Notes under the pieces: model-generated
Told to the model about the DNA's origin: nothing
Database searches by the model: none
What the model saw: the letters and a program-made list of their open reading frames with translations, nothing else
Part shown: piece after piece, positions 31,556 through 43,347 of the stretch
How the letters are laid out: each line of letters opens with the position of its first letter
Numbering within the stretch: the stretch's first letter is position 1
Translations under genes and position numbers: made by a program
NCBI RefSeq assembly: GCF_012396315.1
Contig: NZ_JAAXPF010000001.1
Coordinates: 310,001-374,000 of the forward strand
DNA length: 64,000 bases
Origin: Corynebacterium mucifaciens
GTDB taxonomy: Bacteria; Actinomycetota; Actinomycetes; Mycobacteriales; Mycobacteriaceae
Direction of reading: 5' to 3'

Positions 31556-32684
31556 CGTTGAAGAAGCCCGCTACCTCGCGGCCAGCGCCGACCAAATCGC
31601 GCAGGTTGCCCCCGAGGTGGCGTTGACCAAGACGTCGGTGTTCGCCGACAGGGCAGTGCTGGACCGCCATTTCGGCGACTACGCCCGCGCGGTGAGCGTG
31701 CTCATCGCCTCGCAGCGCGCGGCAGTGGGGAAGCTTCCCTCGCACTGGCTCACGGACGACGCCGCCGTCCAGCAGGCGACACCTGCCCGGGTGGCACGCG
31801 TGCGGGCCGAGCGCATCGCCGCGGCCGGGGCGGCGTTTGTCCACGACGTCACCTGCTCCGTGGGCTCGGAGGCCCCGGCATTTTCAGCCGCTGGGCTGGA
31901 CTGGTTTGGCTCCGACTTGGACCTGGCGCGCCTGGTCATGGCGCGGCACAACCTGGGGCCAGACGCGTGGCTAGCCCAAGCCGATGCGCTCGCGCCGGTG
32001 AGCGGCGGCGGGGTGGTGGTTGCCGATCCCGCGCGCCGGGCCGGCGGCAGGCGCATCACCGATCCCGCAAAGCTCCTCCCGCCACTGCCGGACCTGCTCG
32101 AGGCCTGTGCGGGGCGGGAATTGGCAGTCAAGTGCGCGCCGGGCATCGACTATTCGCAGTGGCACGGCCTGGTCAGCGTTGTCTCCGTCGACGGCGGGGT
32201 GAAGGAAGCGTGCCTGTACACCCCCGGGTTGGCGGGCGGAGCGCGTCGAGAAGCAGTCGTGCTGCGAAAGTGCGAGGAACGCGTGACGGATGAGGAACCC
32301 GACGAGGTGGCGGTGACCGCGCCGCGGAAATTCATCATTGAGCCGGACGGCGCGATTGTGCGCGCAGGCCTCGTGCGGCAGTGGGCGGCGCGCCACGGGC
32401 TGAGCATGCTGGACGAGCACATCGCGTTCACCACCGGGGACGACGTGCCGGCGGGATACAGCGGCTTCGAGTTCATTGAGGCGGTGCCGCTGCGCGGGTT
32501 GAAGCGGGCGCTCGCCGGCCACGGGGCGGGCTCGGCGGAGATTCTCGTGCGCGGGGTGGACGTGGACCCAGACCAGTTGCGCAAGAAGCTCAAGCTGCGC
32601 GGGGAGAGGCAGATGGGTGTGGTGATCGCGCGCATCGGCGACGATGCGGTGGCGCATGTGTGCGGCCCGCGCGTCCACGCCTAA
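31545..32684 (+). CDS. SAM-methyltransferase-like protein with THUMP-like C-terminus
   Basis: A 379-residue protein. The middle part has a degenerate class I methyltransferase fold: VHDVTCSVGSEA as motif I, GSDLDLARLVMARHN as motif II and VVVADPARRAGGRR as the catalytic strand. The DPAR motif recalls RNA guanine methyltransferases. The end, RGVDVDPDQLRKKLKLRG, is typical of the small THUMP-like domain found in these actinobacterial proteins. GTG 31545 lies inside the Nudix gene. The likely target is RNA, but this is inferred from the family. Confidence 0.75.
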   Translation: MGFSVEEARYLAASADQIAQVAPEVALTKTSVFADRAVLDRHFGDYARAVSVLIASQRAAVGKLPSHWLTDDAAVQQATPARVARVRAERIAAAGAAFVHDVTCSVGSEAPAFSAAGLDWFGSDLDLARLVMARHNLGPDAWLAQADALAPVSGGGVVVADPARRAGGRRITDPAKLLPPLPDLLEACAGRELAVKCAPGIDYSQWHGLVSVVSVDGGVKEACLYTPGLAGGARREAVVLRKCEERVTDEEPDEVAVTAPRKFIIEPDGAIVRAGLVRQWAARHGLSMLDEHIAFTTGDDVPAGYSGFEFIEAVPLRGLKRALAGHGAGSAEILVRGVDVDPDQLRKKLKLRGERQMGVVIARIGDDAVAHVCGPRVHA

Positions 32685-32694
32685 CCTGGCACCC

Positions 32695-33816
32695 ATGGCC
32701 TACCTCGATCACGCAGCCACCACACCCATGCGCCAAAGCGCCGTCGATGCATGGGTGGAGCACGCAGGCGCACTCAACGCGGGCAGCCAGCACGCCGCGG
32801 GGCGCCGGGCCAACGCGGTGCTCGCGGAGTCCCGGGAGCGTATCGCGCGGGCGCTCGGTGCGGACCCAGTTGAGGTGGTCTTCACCGGGTCCGGTACGGA
32901 GGCGAACAACATCGGCGTGCGCGGGCTGTTTGGCGCCTCTCAGTCAGGCCGCGTCGTGTCGACCCAGATCGAACACCCTGCGGTGCTCGAGGTGGTCAAG
33001 GCCCTAGACCAGACCGGCGAGGATGTCGCGTGGCTCCCAGTCGGCCGCGACGGGCGGATCTCCGACCTTGCGGTGCTGGACACCCCGGCGGCGGTGGCGG
33101 CGGTGATGTGGGCGAACAACGAGACGGGCGCTATCCAGCCCGTGGGCGAGGTTGTGCGGCGCGCGGGGGCCGTCGGCACTCCTGTGCACGTGGATGCGGT
33201 GCAGGCAGTTGGCCACATGCCGGTGGACTTCCACGAGCTGGGAGCGGCGACGCTGGCGGCCAGCGCCCACAAGTTTGGCGGGCCTAGGGGGATGGGGATC
33301 CTCTTGGCGCGCCGTTCCCCGGCGCCGCAGCCGGTGATCCTGGGCGGCGGGCAGGAACGCGGCATCCGTTCGGGCACGGTGGACGTTGCGTCCGCGGCGG
33401 CGACGGCGGCGGCACTGGAGGAGGCGGTCGCGGAGATGGAGGCGGAGCGCGCCCGGATCAGCGAGCTGCGAGACGTGGTGGTCGCCGGGGTTGAAGCGGC
33501 GGTGCCGGAGGTGATCGTCACCACCGGGGAGCCACGCCTGCCGGGGCACGCGCACTTCATGTTCCCGGGCGCGAACGCGGACGCGCTAATCATGCTGCTC
33601 GACGCGCAGGGGATTGAGGTCTCCGCCGGATCTGCGTGTGCCAGCGGTGTGGTGCGGATGAGCCACGTCCTAGAGGCCATGGGGTATTCCGAGCGCGAGG
33701 CGATGGGGGCTCTGCGCGTGACGGTGGGGCGGACGAACACGCGCGACGACGTTGACGCGTTCCTAGCGGCCATCCCGGAAGTGGTCGAGCGTGCGCGGGC
33801 GGCGGGTGCGCTGTAA
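32695..33816 (+). CDS. Cysteine desulfurase (IscS/NifS family)
   Basis: Removes sulfur from cysteine and hands it on as a persulfide. The 373-residue product is a fold-type I PLP enzyme: YLDHAATTPM at the start, PLP lysine Lys193 in SAHKFGGPRG, and the sulfur-carrying Cys315 in SAGSACASG. In actinobacteria this gene normally sits just before mnmA and supplies sulfur for tRNA 2-thiouridine; here about 4.5 kb of other genes lie between. TAACCT (32682-32687) is 7 nt before ATG 32695. Confidence 0.93.
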   Translation: MAYLDHAATTPMRQSAVDAWVEHAGALNAGSQHAAGRRANAVLAESRERIARALGADPVEVVFTGSGTEANNIGVRGLFGASQSGRVVSTQIEHPAVLEVVKALDQTGEDVAWLPVGRDGRISDLAVLDTPAAVAAVMWANNETGAIQPVGEVVRRAGAVGTPVHVDAVQAVGHMPVDFHELGAATLAASAHKFGGPRGMGILLARRSPAPQPVILGGGQERGIRSGTVDVASAAATAAALEEAVAEMEAERARISELRDVVVAGVEAAVPEVIVTTGEPRLPGHAHFMFPGANADALIMLLDAQGIEVSAGSACASGVVRMSHVLEAMGYSEREAMGALRVTVGRTNTRDDVDAFLAAIPEVVERARAAGAL

Positions 33817-33867
33817 GGCGCGTGTCGCGTGTGGTTTGTGTGACTGGGGTGCTTTAGTGTGGCCGGT

Positions 33868-34929
33868 ATGCAACGTACTCGCCGCACTCGTTCTGTCGCT
33901 GCCGTCGCCGCTTTAGCGCTCGGGCTGGGCATTGTGAACCCGCTATCAGAGTCCGCCGACGCGCAGTCCCTCCCGGGGCTGGTCTCCGGTGTCGACGTCG
34001 CAGGCCACCAGCGCCCCGGCGGGGCTGCCATCGACTGGCACTCCGTGGGCACCATCGGCGGACAAGACTTCGCGTTTGTGAAGGCCTCCGAGGGCGAAGG
34101 CTGGAAAAACGAGTTCTACGACGAAGACGCCAAAGCAGCGGCCGACGCCGGCCTCAAAGTGGGCGCCTACCACTACGCCCGCCCGGCGGAGGACCCGGTT
34201 GCGCAGGCCCGCTATTTCGCCTCCGTGGTCAATGCAGGCCCGGCGACCCAGTTGCCCCCGGTGCTGGACCTCGAGGTGGACGAGGGCCTCGGCCCGGTGC
34301 AGCTGGCCGCCTGGACGCAGACGTTCCTCTCTGAGCTGGAGGTGCGCACCGGCAAGCGGCCGATGCTCTACACGTACCGCTACTTCTGGTACGAGCGGAT
34401 GGACAACACCAACGCGTTCACCTCCTACCCGCTGTGGCTGGCGGCGTACCAGAACCAACCACCGGCCCCGGTCGGCGGCTGGGACAAGCTGAGTTTCTGG
34501 CAGCGTGCTGAGACGGGCCGCGTGGTGGGGATCAACACTCCCGTGGACATGAACATCTTCAACGGCAGCGAAGCGCAGTTGGATCAGTTTGCGGCCGGAG
34601 ACTTGCGCGCCGGCGGCGGTGTGCTCGAATCGTTCCAGGCCCAGGATTCCGGTCAGCTCGAGGTGCTGGAGCAGGACAACACCGCACTCGTCGTGGCCAT
34701 CCTCGCGCTCGCCGCAGGTGGCCTTGGCGCGCAGCAGTTTATCGACGCCGCACGTCTCGCCGGCTTCGACCCCACCGACGCCGACAACATCGCGGGCCTC
34801 GTCCGCGCGCTGTCGAACCAGGGCGAGCTACCCGTCGAGGACCTGCGGAAGATGATGGTCGGCGGATACCAGATCGGCGACCTGCTCATCCTGCTCGACA
34901 ACGCAGCGAAACAAGCAAACCAGAGCTAG
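33868..34929 (+). CDS. Secreted GH25 lysozyme-like muramidase with C-terminal extension
   Basis: A 353-residue exported protein. Residues 1-33 form a signal peptide (Arg-rich start, hydrophobic core, cleavage after ADA). The GH25 domain spans about residues 40-240: SGVDVAGHQ carries the first Asp, VLDLEVDEG the catalytic D-x-E pair, and TPVDMNIFNG the last Asp. The following 110 residues hold a hydrophobic stretch (ALVVAILALAAGGLGA) and helices that I do not recognise. TAGTGT (33855-33860) is 7 nt before ATG 33868; GTG 33859 is a less likely start. Its stop overlaps the next convergent stop (CTAG). Confidence 0.85.
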   Translation: MQRTRRTRSVAAVAALALGLGIVNPLSESADAQSLPGLVSGVDVAGHQRPGGAAIDWHSVGTIGGQDFAFVKASEGEGWKNEFYDEDAKAAADAGLKVGAYHYARPAEDPVAQARYFASVVNAGPATQLPPVLDLEVDEGLGPVQLAAWTQTFLSELEVRTGKRPMLYTYRYFWYERMDNTNAFTSYPLWLAAYQNQPPAPVGGWDKLSFWQRAETGRVVGINTPVDMNIFNGSEAQLDQFAAGDLRAGGGVLESFQAQDSGQLEVLEQDNTALVVAILALAAGGLGAQQFIDAARLAGFDPTDADNIAGLVRALSNQGELPVEDLRKMMVGGYQIGDLLILLDNAAKQANQS

Positions 34930-35714
34930 TCGTGGCGCGGTGTCGTGGCCAAGCGGCGGCACCAGTCCTCGCCCTTGAACTGCGCCGGCACCGCGCCTTT
35001 GAGCAAGTTGCGGGTGAGCTGGCCGTTTGCCTCGAGCGGGTGGCCCGCGCCGATAAGCACGATGTTGCCGTAACGGCGGCCCTTCAGCATCGGCGGGTCC
35101 GCGATCGCCGCGACGTGCGGGAAGACCTCCAACATTCCCGCGAGCTCTTCCTTCGCCTCCTTTAGGTCCGCGTGCGAGCCGCAGTTGGCAACGTAGAACC
35201 CGCCCTCGCTTAGCGACGCCCACGCGGCCCGGTAAAACTCCACCGTGGTGAGGTTGCGTGGGGTAGTGGCCGATGAGAACACGTCCCGGATGATCACGTC
35301 GCGGGTCGCCGGTTTGAACGCGTCGGTGACCTCGCGGGCGTCGCCGACGCGGATCTTCACGGTGGGCGACCGTGGGACGTCGAAACGCTCGCGCGCGAGG
35401 ACGGCGAGCTCGGAATCAATCTCCACCACCGTGTTGCGGGAGCCGGGCCACGCCGCCGCGACATAGCGCGCGAGCGTGCAGGCGCCGCCGCCGAGGTGGG
35501 TCACGCGCGACTTCGCCCGGTGTGGTTCCGGGTAGGCGGAGTCGAGGAAATCTGCCATCCAGCGCATGTACTCGAAATCCAGCCGGGTTGGCTCGCCCGG
35601 CACGATGTGGGAGCTGGGCACGCCATTGACAAGCAGCACCATGGACCCGTCCGGTTCGTGGAGCACTTCGGCGACACCGGTGTCGATCTCGTAAAACTCG
35701 CTTTTTGCGCCCAT
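34926..35714 (-). CDS. Spermidine-synthase-like protein, third gene of the copper operon
   Basis: A 262-residue soluble protein with a Rossmann methyltransferase/aminopropyltransferase fold: HLGGGACTLAR as motif I, VVEIDSELAVLARERF as motif II and KIRVGDAREV. The catalytic stretch reads IIRDVFSSATTP rather than the Asp-rich motif of true spermidine synthases, so polyamine synthesis is doubtful. It starts 12 nt after csoR with GGGAGA as ribosome site, so it is probably the last gene of copB-csoR. The link to copper may be accidental. Confidence 0.72.
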   Translation of the reverse strand: MGAKSEFYEIDTGVAEVLHEPDGSMVLLVNGVPSSHIVPGEPTRLDFEYMRWMADFLDSAYPEPHRAKSRVTHLGGGACTLARYVAAAWPGSRNTVVEIDSELAVLARERFDVPRSPTVKIRVGDAREVTDAFKPATRDVIIRDVFSSATTPRNLTTVEFYRAAWASLSEGGFYVANCGSHADLKEAKEELAGMLEVFPHVAAIADPPMLKGRRYGNIVLIGAGHPLEANGQLTRNLLKGAVPAQFKGEDWCRRLATTPRHD

Positions 35715-35726
35715 GCGGGCATCTCC

Positions 35727-36041
35727 CTAGGACTTCACCAGCCGCGCGATTGCGGCGGACGCCTCTTCGATCTTGGCGTCGGCTTCCTGCCCGTCGCTGA
35801 TCGCATCGGCAACACAGTGCTTCAAGTGGTCGTCCAGCAAACCCAGTGCCACGCCCTTCAGCGCCGCGTTGACCGCACTGATCTGGGTGAGGATGTCAAT
35901 ACAGTAGGCGTTTTCGTCGATCATGCGGTGAATACCGCGGGTCTGCCCCTCGATACGTTTGAGCCGAGCGAGGTAACGGTCTTTCTCGCTGATGTAGCCG
36001 TGGTTGGCCGAGTTCCCGGAAGCGGGGGTGGGGGTGTTCAT
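35727..36041 (-). CDS. csoR: CsoR-type copper-sensing repressor
   Basis: A 104-residue all-helical tetrameric repressor that leaves its operator when it binds Cu(I). The ligands are Cys47 (NAYCIDIL), His72 and Cys76 (DDHLKHCV). Their spacing of 25 and 4 residues equals Cys36, His61 and Cys65 of the M. tuberculosis protein. An arginine-rich RLKRIEGQTRGIHRMI helix lies near the N-terminus. AGGAG is 7 nt before ATG 36041; ATG 36044 is an alternative. It lies 34 nt after copB, and an operator-like palindrome sits in the copB promoter, so it probably controls its own operon. Confidence 0.9.
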   Translation of the reverse strand: MNTPTPASGNSANHGYISEKDRYLARLKRIEGQTRGIHRMIDENAYCIDILTQISAVNAALKGVALGLLDDHLKHCVADAISDGQEADAKIEEASAAIARLVKS

Positions 36042-36075
36042 CATTGGTCTCCTGGATGGTGTGGACGGTGTCGGG

Positions 36076-38232
36076 TCACTTGGACCGGTTAAGCATCCGG
36101 TCGGTGCTGCTCTGTGGGGTGAGGTCGAGGCGGCGGAGCAGCTGCGCATTGAGGGCGACGACGACGGTCGAGGCCGACATCAGGATTGCGCCGACGCTCA
36201 TCGGCATCACGAACCCGATTGGGGCGAGGATACCGGCAGCGAGCGGAACTGACAGCAGGTTGTAGCCGGCCGCCCACCACAGGTTCTGCTTCATCTTCCG
36301 GTAGGTCGCACGGGAGAGCTCGATGACTGAAAGCACCGATCGCGGGTCGGAGCTTGCCAGGACGACGCCCGCCGAGCCGATCGCCACGTCTGTGCCGGCA
36401 CCGATCGCGATGCCGACATCGGCCTGGGCCAGCGCGGGGGCGTCGTTGACGCCATCGCCGACCATTGCGACCTTGTGGCCCTCGCCTTGCAGTTCCTTGA
36501 CTTTCGCGGCCTTGTGCTCGGGACGAACACCCGCGAAGACCCGGTCAATGCCCAGGTCTTTGGCTACGGTGTCCGCGACGGCCTGCGCATCGCCGGTGAT
36601 CATGACGACCTGGGCGCCCGCAGAGTGCAGTGCGTCGACGGCGTCGCGGGACTCGGGACGGATCTCGTCGGCAAGCCGCAGCGCTCCGATCACTTCGCCG
36701 TCGGCGAGGACGTGGAGAATGATCGCGCCCTCCCTGCGCCACTCGTCGGCGACCGGGAGCTCCCCGGCGGAATGCTTCTCAAGCAGGTAGGGGCCACCGA
36801 CCTCGATTACCTCACCGCCAACAGTTGCCTTCACGCCCACTGCTGGGGACGAAGAAAAGTCGATTGCCTGCGGGACGGCTACGCTACGGGCCTGAGCAGC
36901 CCCGGTGATGGCGCGTGCGAGCGGGTGCTCGCTGTCTGCCTCGGCGGCCGCCGCTAGCGCAAGCACGTCTTCTTTATCACGCCCACCGGCGGGGTCGATC
37001 GCGGTGACGGTGGGCTCACCTTTGGTGAGGGTGCCGGTCTTGTCGAATAGTACTGCGTCGACGGTGCGCATGGATTCGAGTGCGAGCCGATCCTTGATCA
37101 GCACCCCGCCGCGGGCGGCGCGCTCGGTCGCGATGGAGACAACCAACGGGATTGCGAGGCCTAGGGCATGAGGGCAGGCGATGACGAGCACCGTGATGGT
37201 GCGCACCACGGCGTCGTTTGGCACGCCGACAACGGTCCAGACCACGGCGGTCAGAATGGCGGCGCCGAGGGTGAACCAGAACAACCACGCGGCGGCCTTG
37301 TCTGCGAGGCGCTGCGCCCGCGATGACGATTCTTGCGCATCGGTGACGAGCTTTTGAATGCCGGCCAACGCAGTGTCGCCACCCGTGGCTGTGACCTTGA
37401 TGCGCAGGCCCGAGTCCGTCGCGATGGTGCCAGCGACCACGTGCTCGCCTTCACCGCGGCGCACCGTTTTCGACTCACCGGTGACCATCGACTCGTCCAT
37501 GCTGGCGCTGCCGTCGACGATTGTGCCGTCGGCAGGTACGGACGCGCCGGGCCGCACGATCACGACATCGCCGACCTCAAGATCCGCCGGGGTGACCTTC
37601 ACCACTTCGTCGCCGTCGATCTTCTCGGCCTCGTCGGGCAGAAGTGCGGCGAGCGAATCCAGGGCCGAGGTGGTCTGGGCGAGGGAGCGCATCTCGATCC
37701 AGTGCCCCAGCAGCATGATGACCACCAGCAGCGCCAGTTCCCACCAGAAATTCAGCCCGTGGTCCAGCAAGTTCAGGCTCGCACCCCAAGAAGAGACGAA
37801 GGCGACCGTGATCGCGAGCGCGATCAGCAGCATCATGCCGGGTTTGCGGGAGCGGATCTCGGAGACAGCACCCGTCAAGAACGGGCGACCTCCCCAGAAG
37901 TAAATGACCGTGCCCAAAAGCGGCGAGATCCACCGGGCCCATTCCGCGTCAGGCAGCTGGTAGCCGATGAGGTGGGCAAACGTGCTGTTGAACCCGACGA
38001 CCGGGATCGCGAGAACCAGCATGATCCAGAAGAGCCTGCGGAACTGGGCAACGTGGTCTCCGTGGCCTGCGTGACCCGCGTGGTCATGGCCCGCGTGGCC
38101 ATGGCCTCCATGTTCTCCGTGGCCCGCGTGCTCTGTGTGGTGGCGGCCGGCATGGCCTTCGAGGTTGCTGTGTTCGTGATGGCTGGCGTGCGCACCGGGT
38201 CGGGTGCCGGAGTGGGCGTGTCCGTCGCTCAT
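36076..38232 (-). CDS. copB: Copper-transporting P-type ATPase, CPH (P1B-3) type
   Basis: Exports copper from the cytoplasm with ATP. The 718-residue product starts with a histidine-rich tail (residues 1-60, about twenty His in GH/HH repeats) instead of CxxC metal domains. It has eight membrane helices, the metal-binding CPH at residues 353-355, the phosphorylated Asp397 in DKTGT, the actuator motif TGES and GDGVNDAPAL near the end. CPH rather than CPC marks the P1B-3 (CopB) group, often linked to Cu(II) or Cu(I) export. First gene of the csoR-controlled unit. Confidence 0.93.
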   Translation of the reverse strand: MSDGHAHSGTRPGAHASHHEHSNLEGHAGRHHTEHAGHGEHGGHGHAGHDHAGHAGHGDHVAQFRRLFWIMLVLAIPVVGFNSTFAHLIGYQLPDAEWARWISPLLGTVIYFWGGRPFLTGAVSEIRSRKPGMMLLIALAITVAFVSSWGASLNLLDHGLNFWWELALLVVIMLLGHWIEMRSLAQTTSALDSLAALLPDEAEKIDGDEVVKVTPADLEVGDVVIVRPGASVPADGTIVDGSASMDESMVTGESKTVRRGEGEHVVAGTIATDSGLRIKVTATGGDTALAGIQKLVTDAQESSSRAQRLADKAAAWLFWFTLGAAILTAVVWTVVGVPNDAVVRTITVLVIACPHALGLAIPLVVSIATERAARGGVLIKDRLALESMRTVDAVLFDKTGTLTKGEPTVTAIDPAGGRDKEDVLALAAAAEADSEHPLARAITGAAQARSVAVPQAIDFSSSPAVGVKATVGGEVIEVGGPYLLEKHSAGELPVADEWRREGAIILHVLADGEVIGALRLADEIRPESRDAVDALHSAGAQVVMITGDAQAVADTVAKDLGIDRVFAGVRPEHKAAKVKELQGEGHKVAMVGDGVNDAPALAQADVGIAIGAGTDVAIGSAGVVLASSDPRSVLSVIELSRATYRKMKQNLWWAAGYNLLSVPLAAGILAPIGFVMPMSVGAILMSASTVVVALNAQLLRRLDLTPQSSTDRMLNRSK

Positions 38233-38310
38233 GGTTCTGTCCTCTCGTTGCGGTTCATCGTTGTGGTCGGTTCGGCCGTGCCGGGGGGCCTAGCACGACG
38301 GCCGTCTCCC

Positions 38311-38340
38311 ACGTTAGTACCCCAGGGGGGTATGTGTCTA
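38311..38340 (-). promoter_or_regulatory. copB promoter with CsoR-type operator
   Basis: On the minus strand, TAGACA (plus 38335-38340) and TAACGT (plus 38311-38316) stand 18 nt apart as -35 and -10. Between them lies the pseudo-palindrome TACCCCAGGGGGGTA (38318-38332), which has the TACCCC-N-GGGGTA layout of CsoR operators. Repressor bound there would block RNA polymerase directly. Confidence 0.75.
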
Positions 38341-38407
38341 GGGTGTGTCCCGATCCGAACGACCTGACGTTTCACCTTTCGCACTCACGGGACTACACTC
38401 CCGCCAC

Positions 38408-39487
38408 ATGCGAGTATTGGCGGCCATGAGCGGGGGAGTCGACTCCTCTGTCGCTGCTGCGCGCCTGGTGGAGGCGGGCCACGACGTCGTCGGTGTGCAC
38501 CTTGCGCTCAGCAAGGACGCGCAGCAGACGCGCGAGTCCGCACGCGGGTGCTGCTCCCTGGAAGACTCCGCCGACGCGCGCCGAGTGTGCGACCACCTGG
38601 GCATCCCGTTCTACGTGTGGGACTTCTCTGACCGCTTCAGAGAAGAGGTCATCGACAACTTCGTGTGGTCCTACGAACACGGCGAGACCCCCAACCCGTG
38701 CCTGCGCTGCAACGAGAAGATCAAGTTCGCTGCGCTGCTGGACCGTGCGGTCACCCTGGGCTTCGACGCTATCGCCACCGGGCATTACGCGATTATCGAC
38801 GCCGAAGGTAACCTCCGCCGCTCCACCGACCCGAAGAAAGACCAGTCCTACGTCTTGGGCGTGCTCACGCGCGACGAGTTGGACCGCTGTCTCTTCCCGG
38901 TCGGCGACACCGAGAAACCGCAGATTCGGGAGGAGGCGGCCCGCCACGGGTTCGCCACCGCGTCCAAGCCGGATTCCTACGACATCTGCTTCATCCCGGA
39001 CGGCAATACGCAGGCGTTTCTGGGCCGTTCAATCGGCATGCGTCCCGGCATGATCAAGGACACCGACGGGCGTGAACTGAAGGAGCACGACGGCGCCTTC
39101 CAGTACACGATCGGCCAGCGCAAAGGCCTGAACATCCGTGTGCCCGCCGAGGACGGCAAGCCGCGCTACGTCACTGACGTGGACACCGCCACCGGCACGG
39201 TCACGGTGGGGCCGCGCGAGGCGCTGAAGGTCCACGAGATCACCGCTGACCGTCTCAAGGTGCTGCACTCGGCCATGGACGGGCAGTTCGAGGCAAACGT
39301 GCAGATCCGCGCCCACGGTGGAGTGGTGCCTTGCACAGCGCGCATCGAGGGCGGCCAGATGACGCTGACGCTGCACGAGCCACTCGAGGGTGTGGCCCGC
39401 GGCCAGGCCGCGGTTCTCTACTTGCCCGATCCTGACGGCCTCGGCGACATCGTGCTCGGCTCTGGCACCATCTGCGCCACGGCGTAG
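38408..39487 (+). CDS. mnmA: tRNA-specific 2-thiouridylase
   Basis: Puts sulfur at U34 of the wobble position in Lys, Glu and Gln tRNAs. The 359-residue product has the PP-loop SGGVDSS at residues 8-14, catalytic Cys98 (NPCLRC) and Cys194 (DICFIPDG), and the IGQRKGLN region ahead of the C-terminal beta barrel. ATG 38408 has TACACT (38394-38399) 8 nt upstream; an in-frame GTG at 38345 would run through the promoter. Sulfur normally comes from the desulfurase gene that in this genome lies about 4.6 kb upstream. Confidence 0.95.
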   Translation: MRVLAAMSGGVDSSVAAARLVEAGHDVVGVHLALSKDAQQTRESARGCCSLEDSADARRVCDHLGIPFYVWDFSDRFREEVIDNFVWSYEHGETPNPCLRCNEKIKFAALLDRAVTLGFDAIATGHYAIIDAEGNLRRSTDPKKDQSYVLGVLTRDELDRCLFPVGDTEKPQIREEAARHGFATASKPDSYDICFIPDGNTQAFLGRSIGMRPGMIKDTDGRELKEHDGAFQYTIGQRKGLNIRVPAEDGKPRYVTDVDTATGTVTVGPREALKVHEITADRLKVLHSAMDGQFEANVQIRAHGGVVPCTARIEGGQMTLTLHEPLEGVARGQAAVLYLPDPDGLGDIVLGSGTICATA

Positions 39488-39497
39488 CATCCAGCCC

Positions 39498-40351
39498 GTG
39501 ACTGTCCTTCCCCCAACCGCGTTCGGCCTCGGGCCGCTGCCCGGCACGAACTTTTCGCCGGCCGCGGACGTGGTGTTGTCCGAGTCGCCCCTGCCGCATA
39601 TTCCGCAGCTGCCAGACCGCGGCGTGGGCTCCGACCTGATCGGCCGTACCGCCGCGCTGCTTCCGATCCCAGTCGCGCGCGGCCCTCGTGGCTGGCGGGT
39701 GGCTGCGCGCGCGAGCAGGGACGCGGACCGGATGGAGCGCGACCTCGACCACCTCGAGGAACTCTGGCACAGCAAGGTGGACACCGTGAAGGTGCAGCTG
39801 GCGGGTCCGTTCACGCTCGCCGCCGAGATCGAGATGGCCAACGGCCACCGCATGATCACCGACCCCGGCGCGCTGCGCGATCTCACGGACGCGCTGCTCG
39901 AGGTGAGTGAGGGGCACCGGAGGGACGTCGAGAAGCGGTTTGGCGCGAGCGTGCTGCAGTTGGACGAGCCGAGACTGCCCGAGGTCGTGGCCGGTACGCT
40001 GAAAGGCGCCACCGACTTTGAGACCATCCGGGCGATCCCGGAGCCGGAGGAGACGCTCGCGCGCTTCGGCGAGCACCTGCTGCATACGCCGATGCTTCTC
40101 GACGTCCCATGGTTGACCACCGACCCGCGCCGGGCCGACAATGACGCGCTCGCACGGCTGCTGGATGGCGGCGCGCGCATCGCGATCCCGGCAATGCAGC
40201 CGCGGGAGCTGTACAACGTGTTCGACGAGCTGCAGATCGACCCAGCTGCGACCACCGTCGACGTGTACGCACAGTCCGCCGCCACGCTGGTGGGCGCAGC
40301 GGCGAACTACCGTGCTGCCCGCGAGATGGCCGAAGAGCTGGGTTCTGCGCG

Positions 40352-40355
<4 letters not shown>
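39498..40355 (+). CDS. MetE-C-terminal-like protein lacking zinc ligands
   Basis: A 285-residue protein with the barrel pattern of the catalytic half of cobalamin-independent methionine synthase: GPFTLAAEIEMA, VLQLDEPRLPEV and a late TVDVYAQSAA. No cysteine occurs anywhere, so the His/Cys zinc site of MetE is absent and normal methionine synthase activity is unlikely. A protein of this kind lies between mnmA and ligA in mycobacteria as well. GTG 39498 is 7 nt after TAGCAT (39485-39490), which overlaps the mnmA stop codon. Function unknown. Confidence 0.75.
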
Positions 40356-43343
<2,988 letters not shown>

Positions 43344-43347
<4 letters not shown>

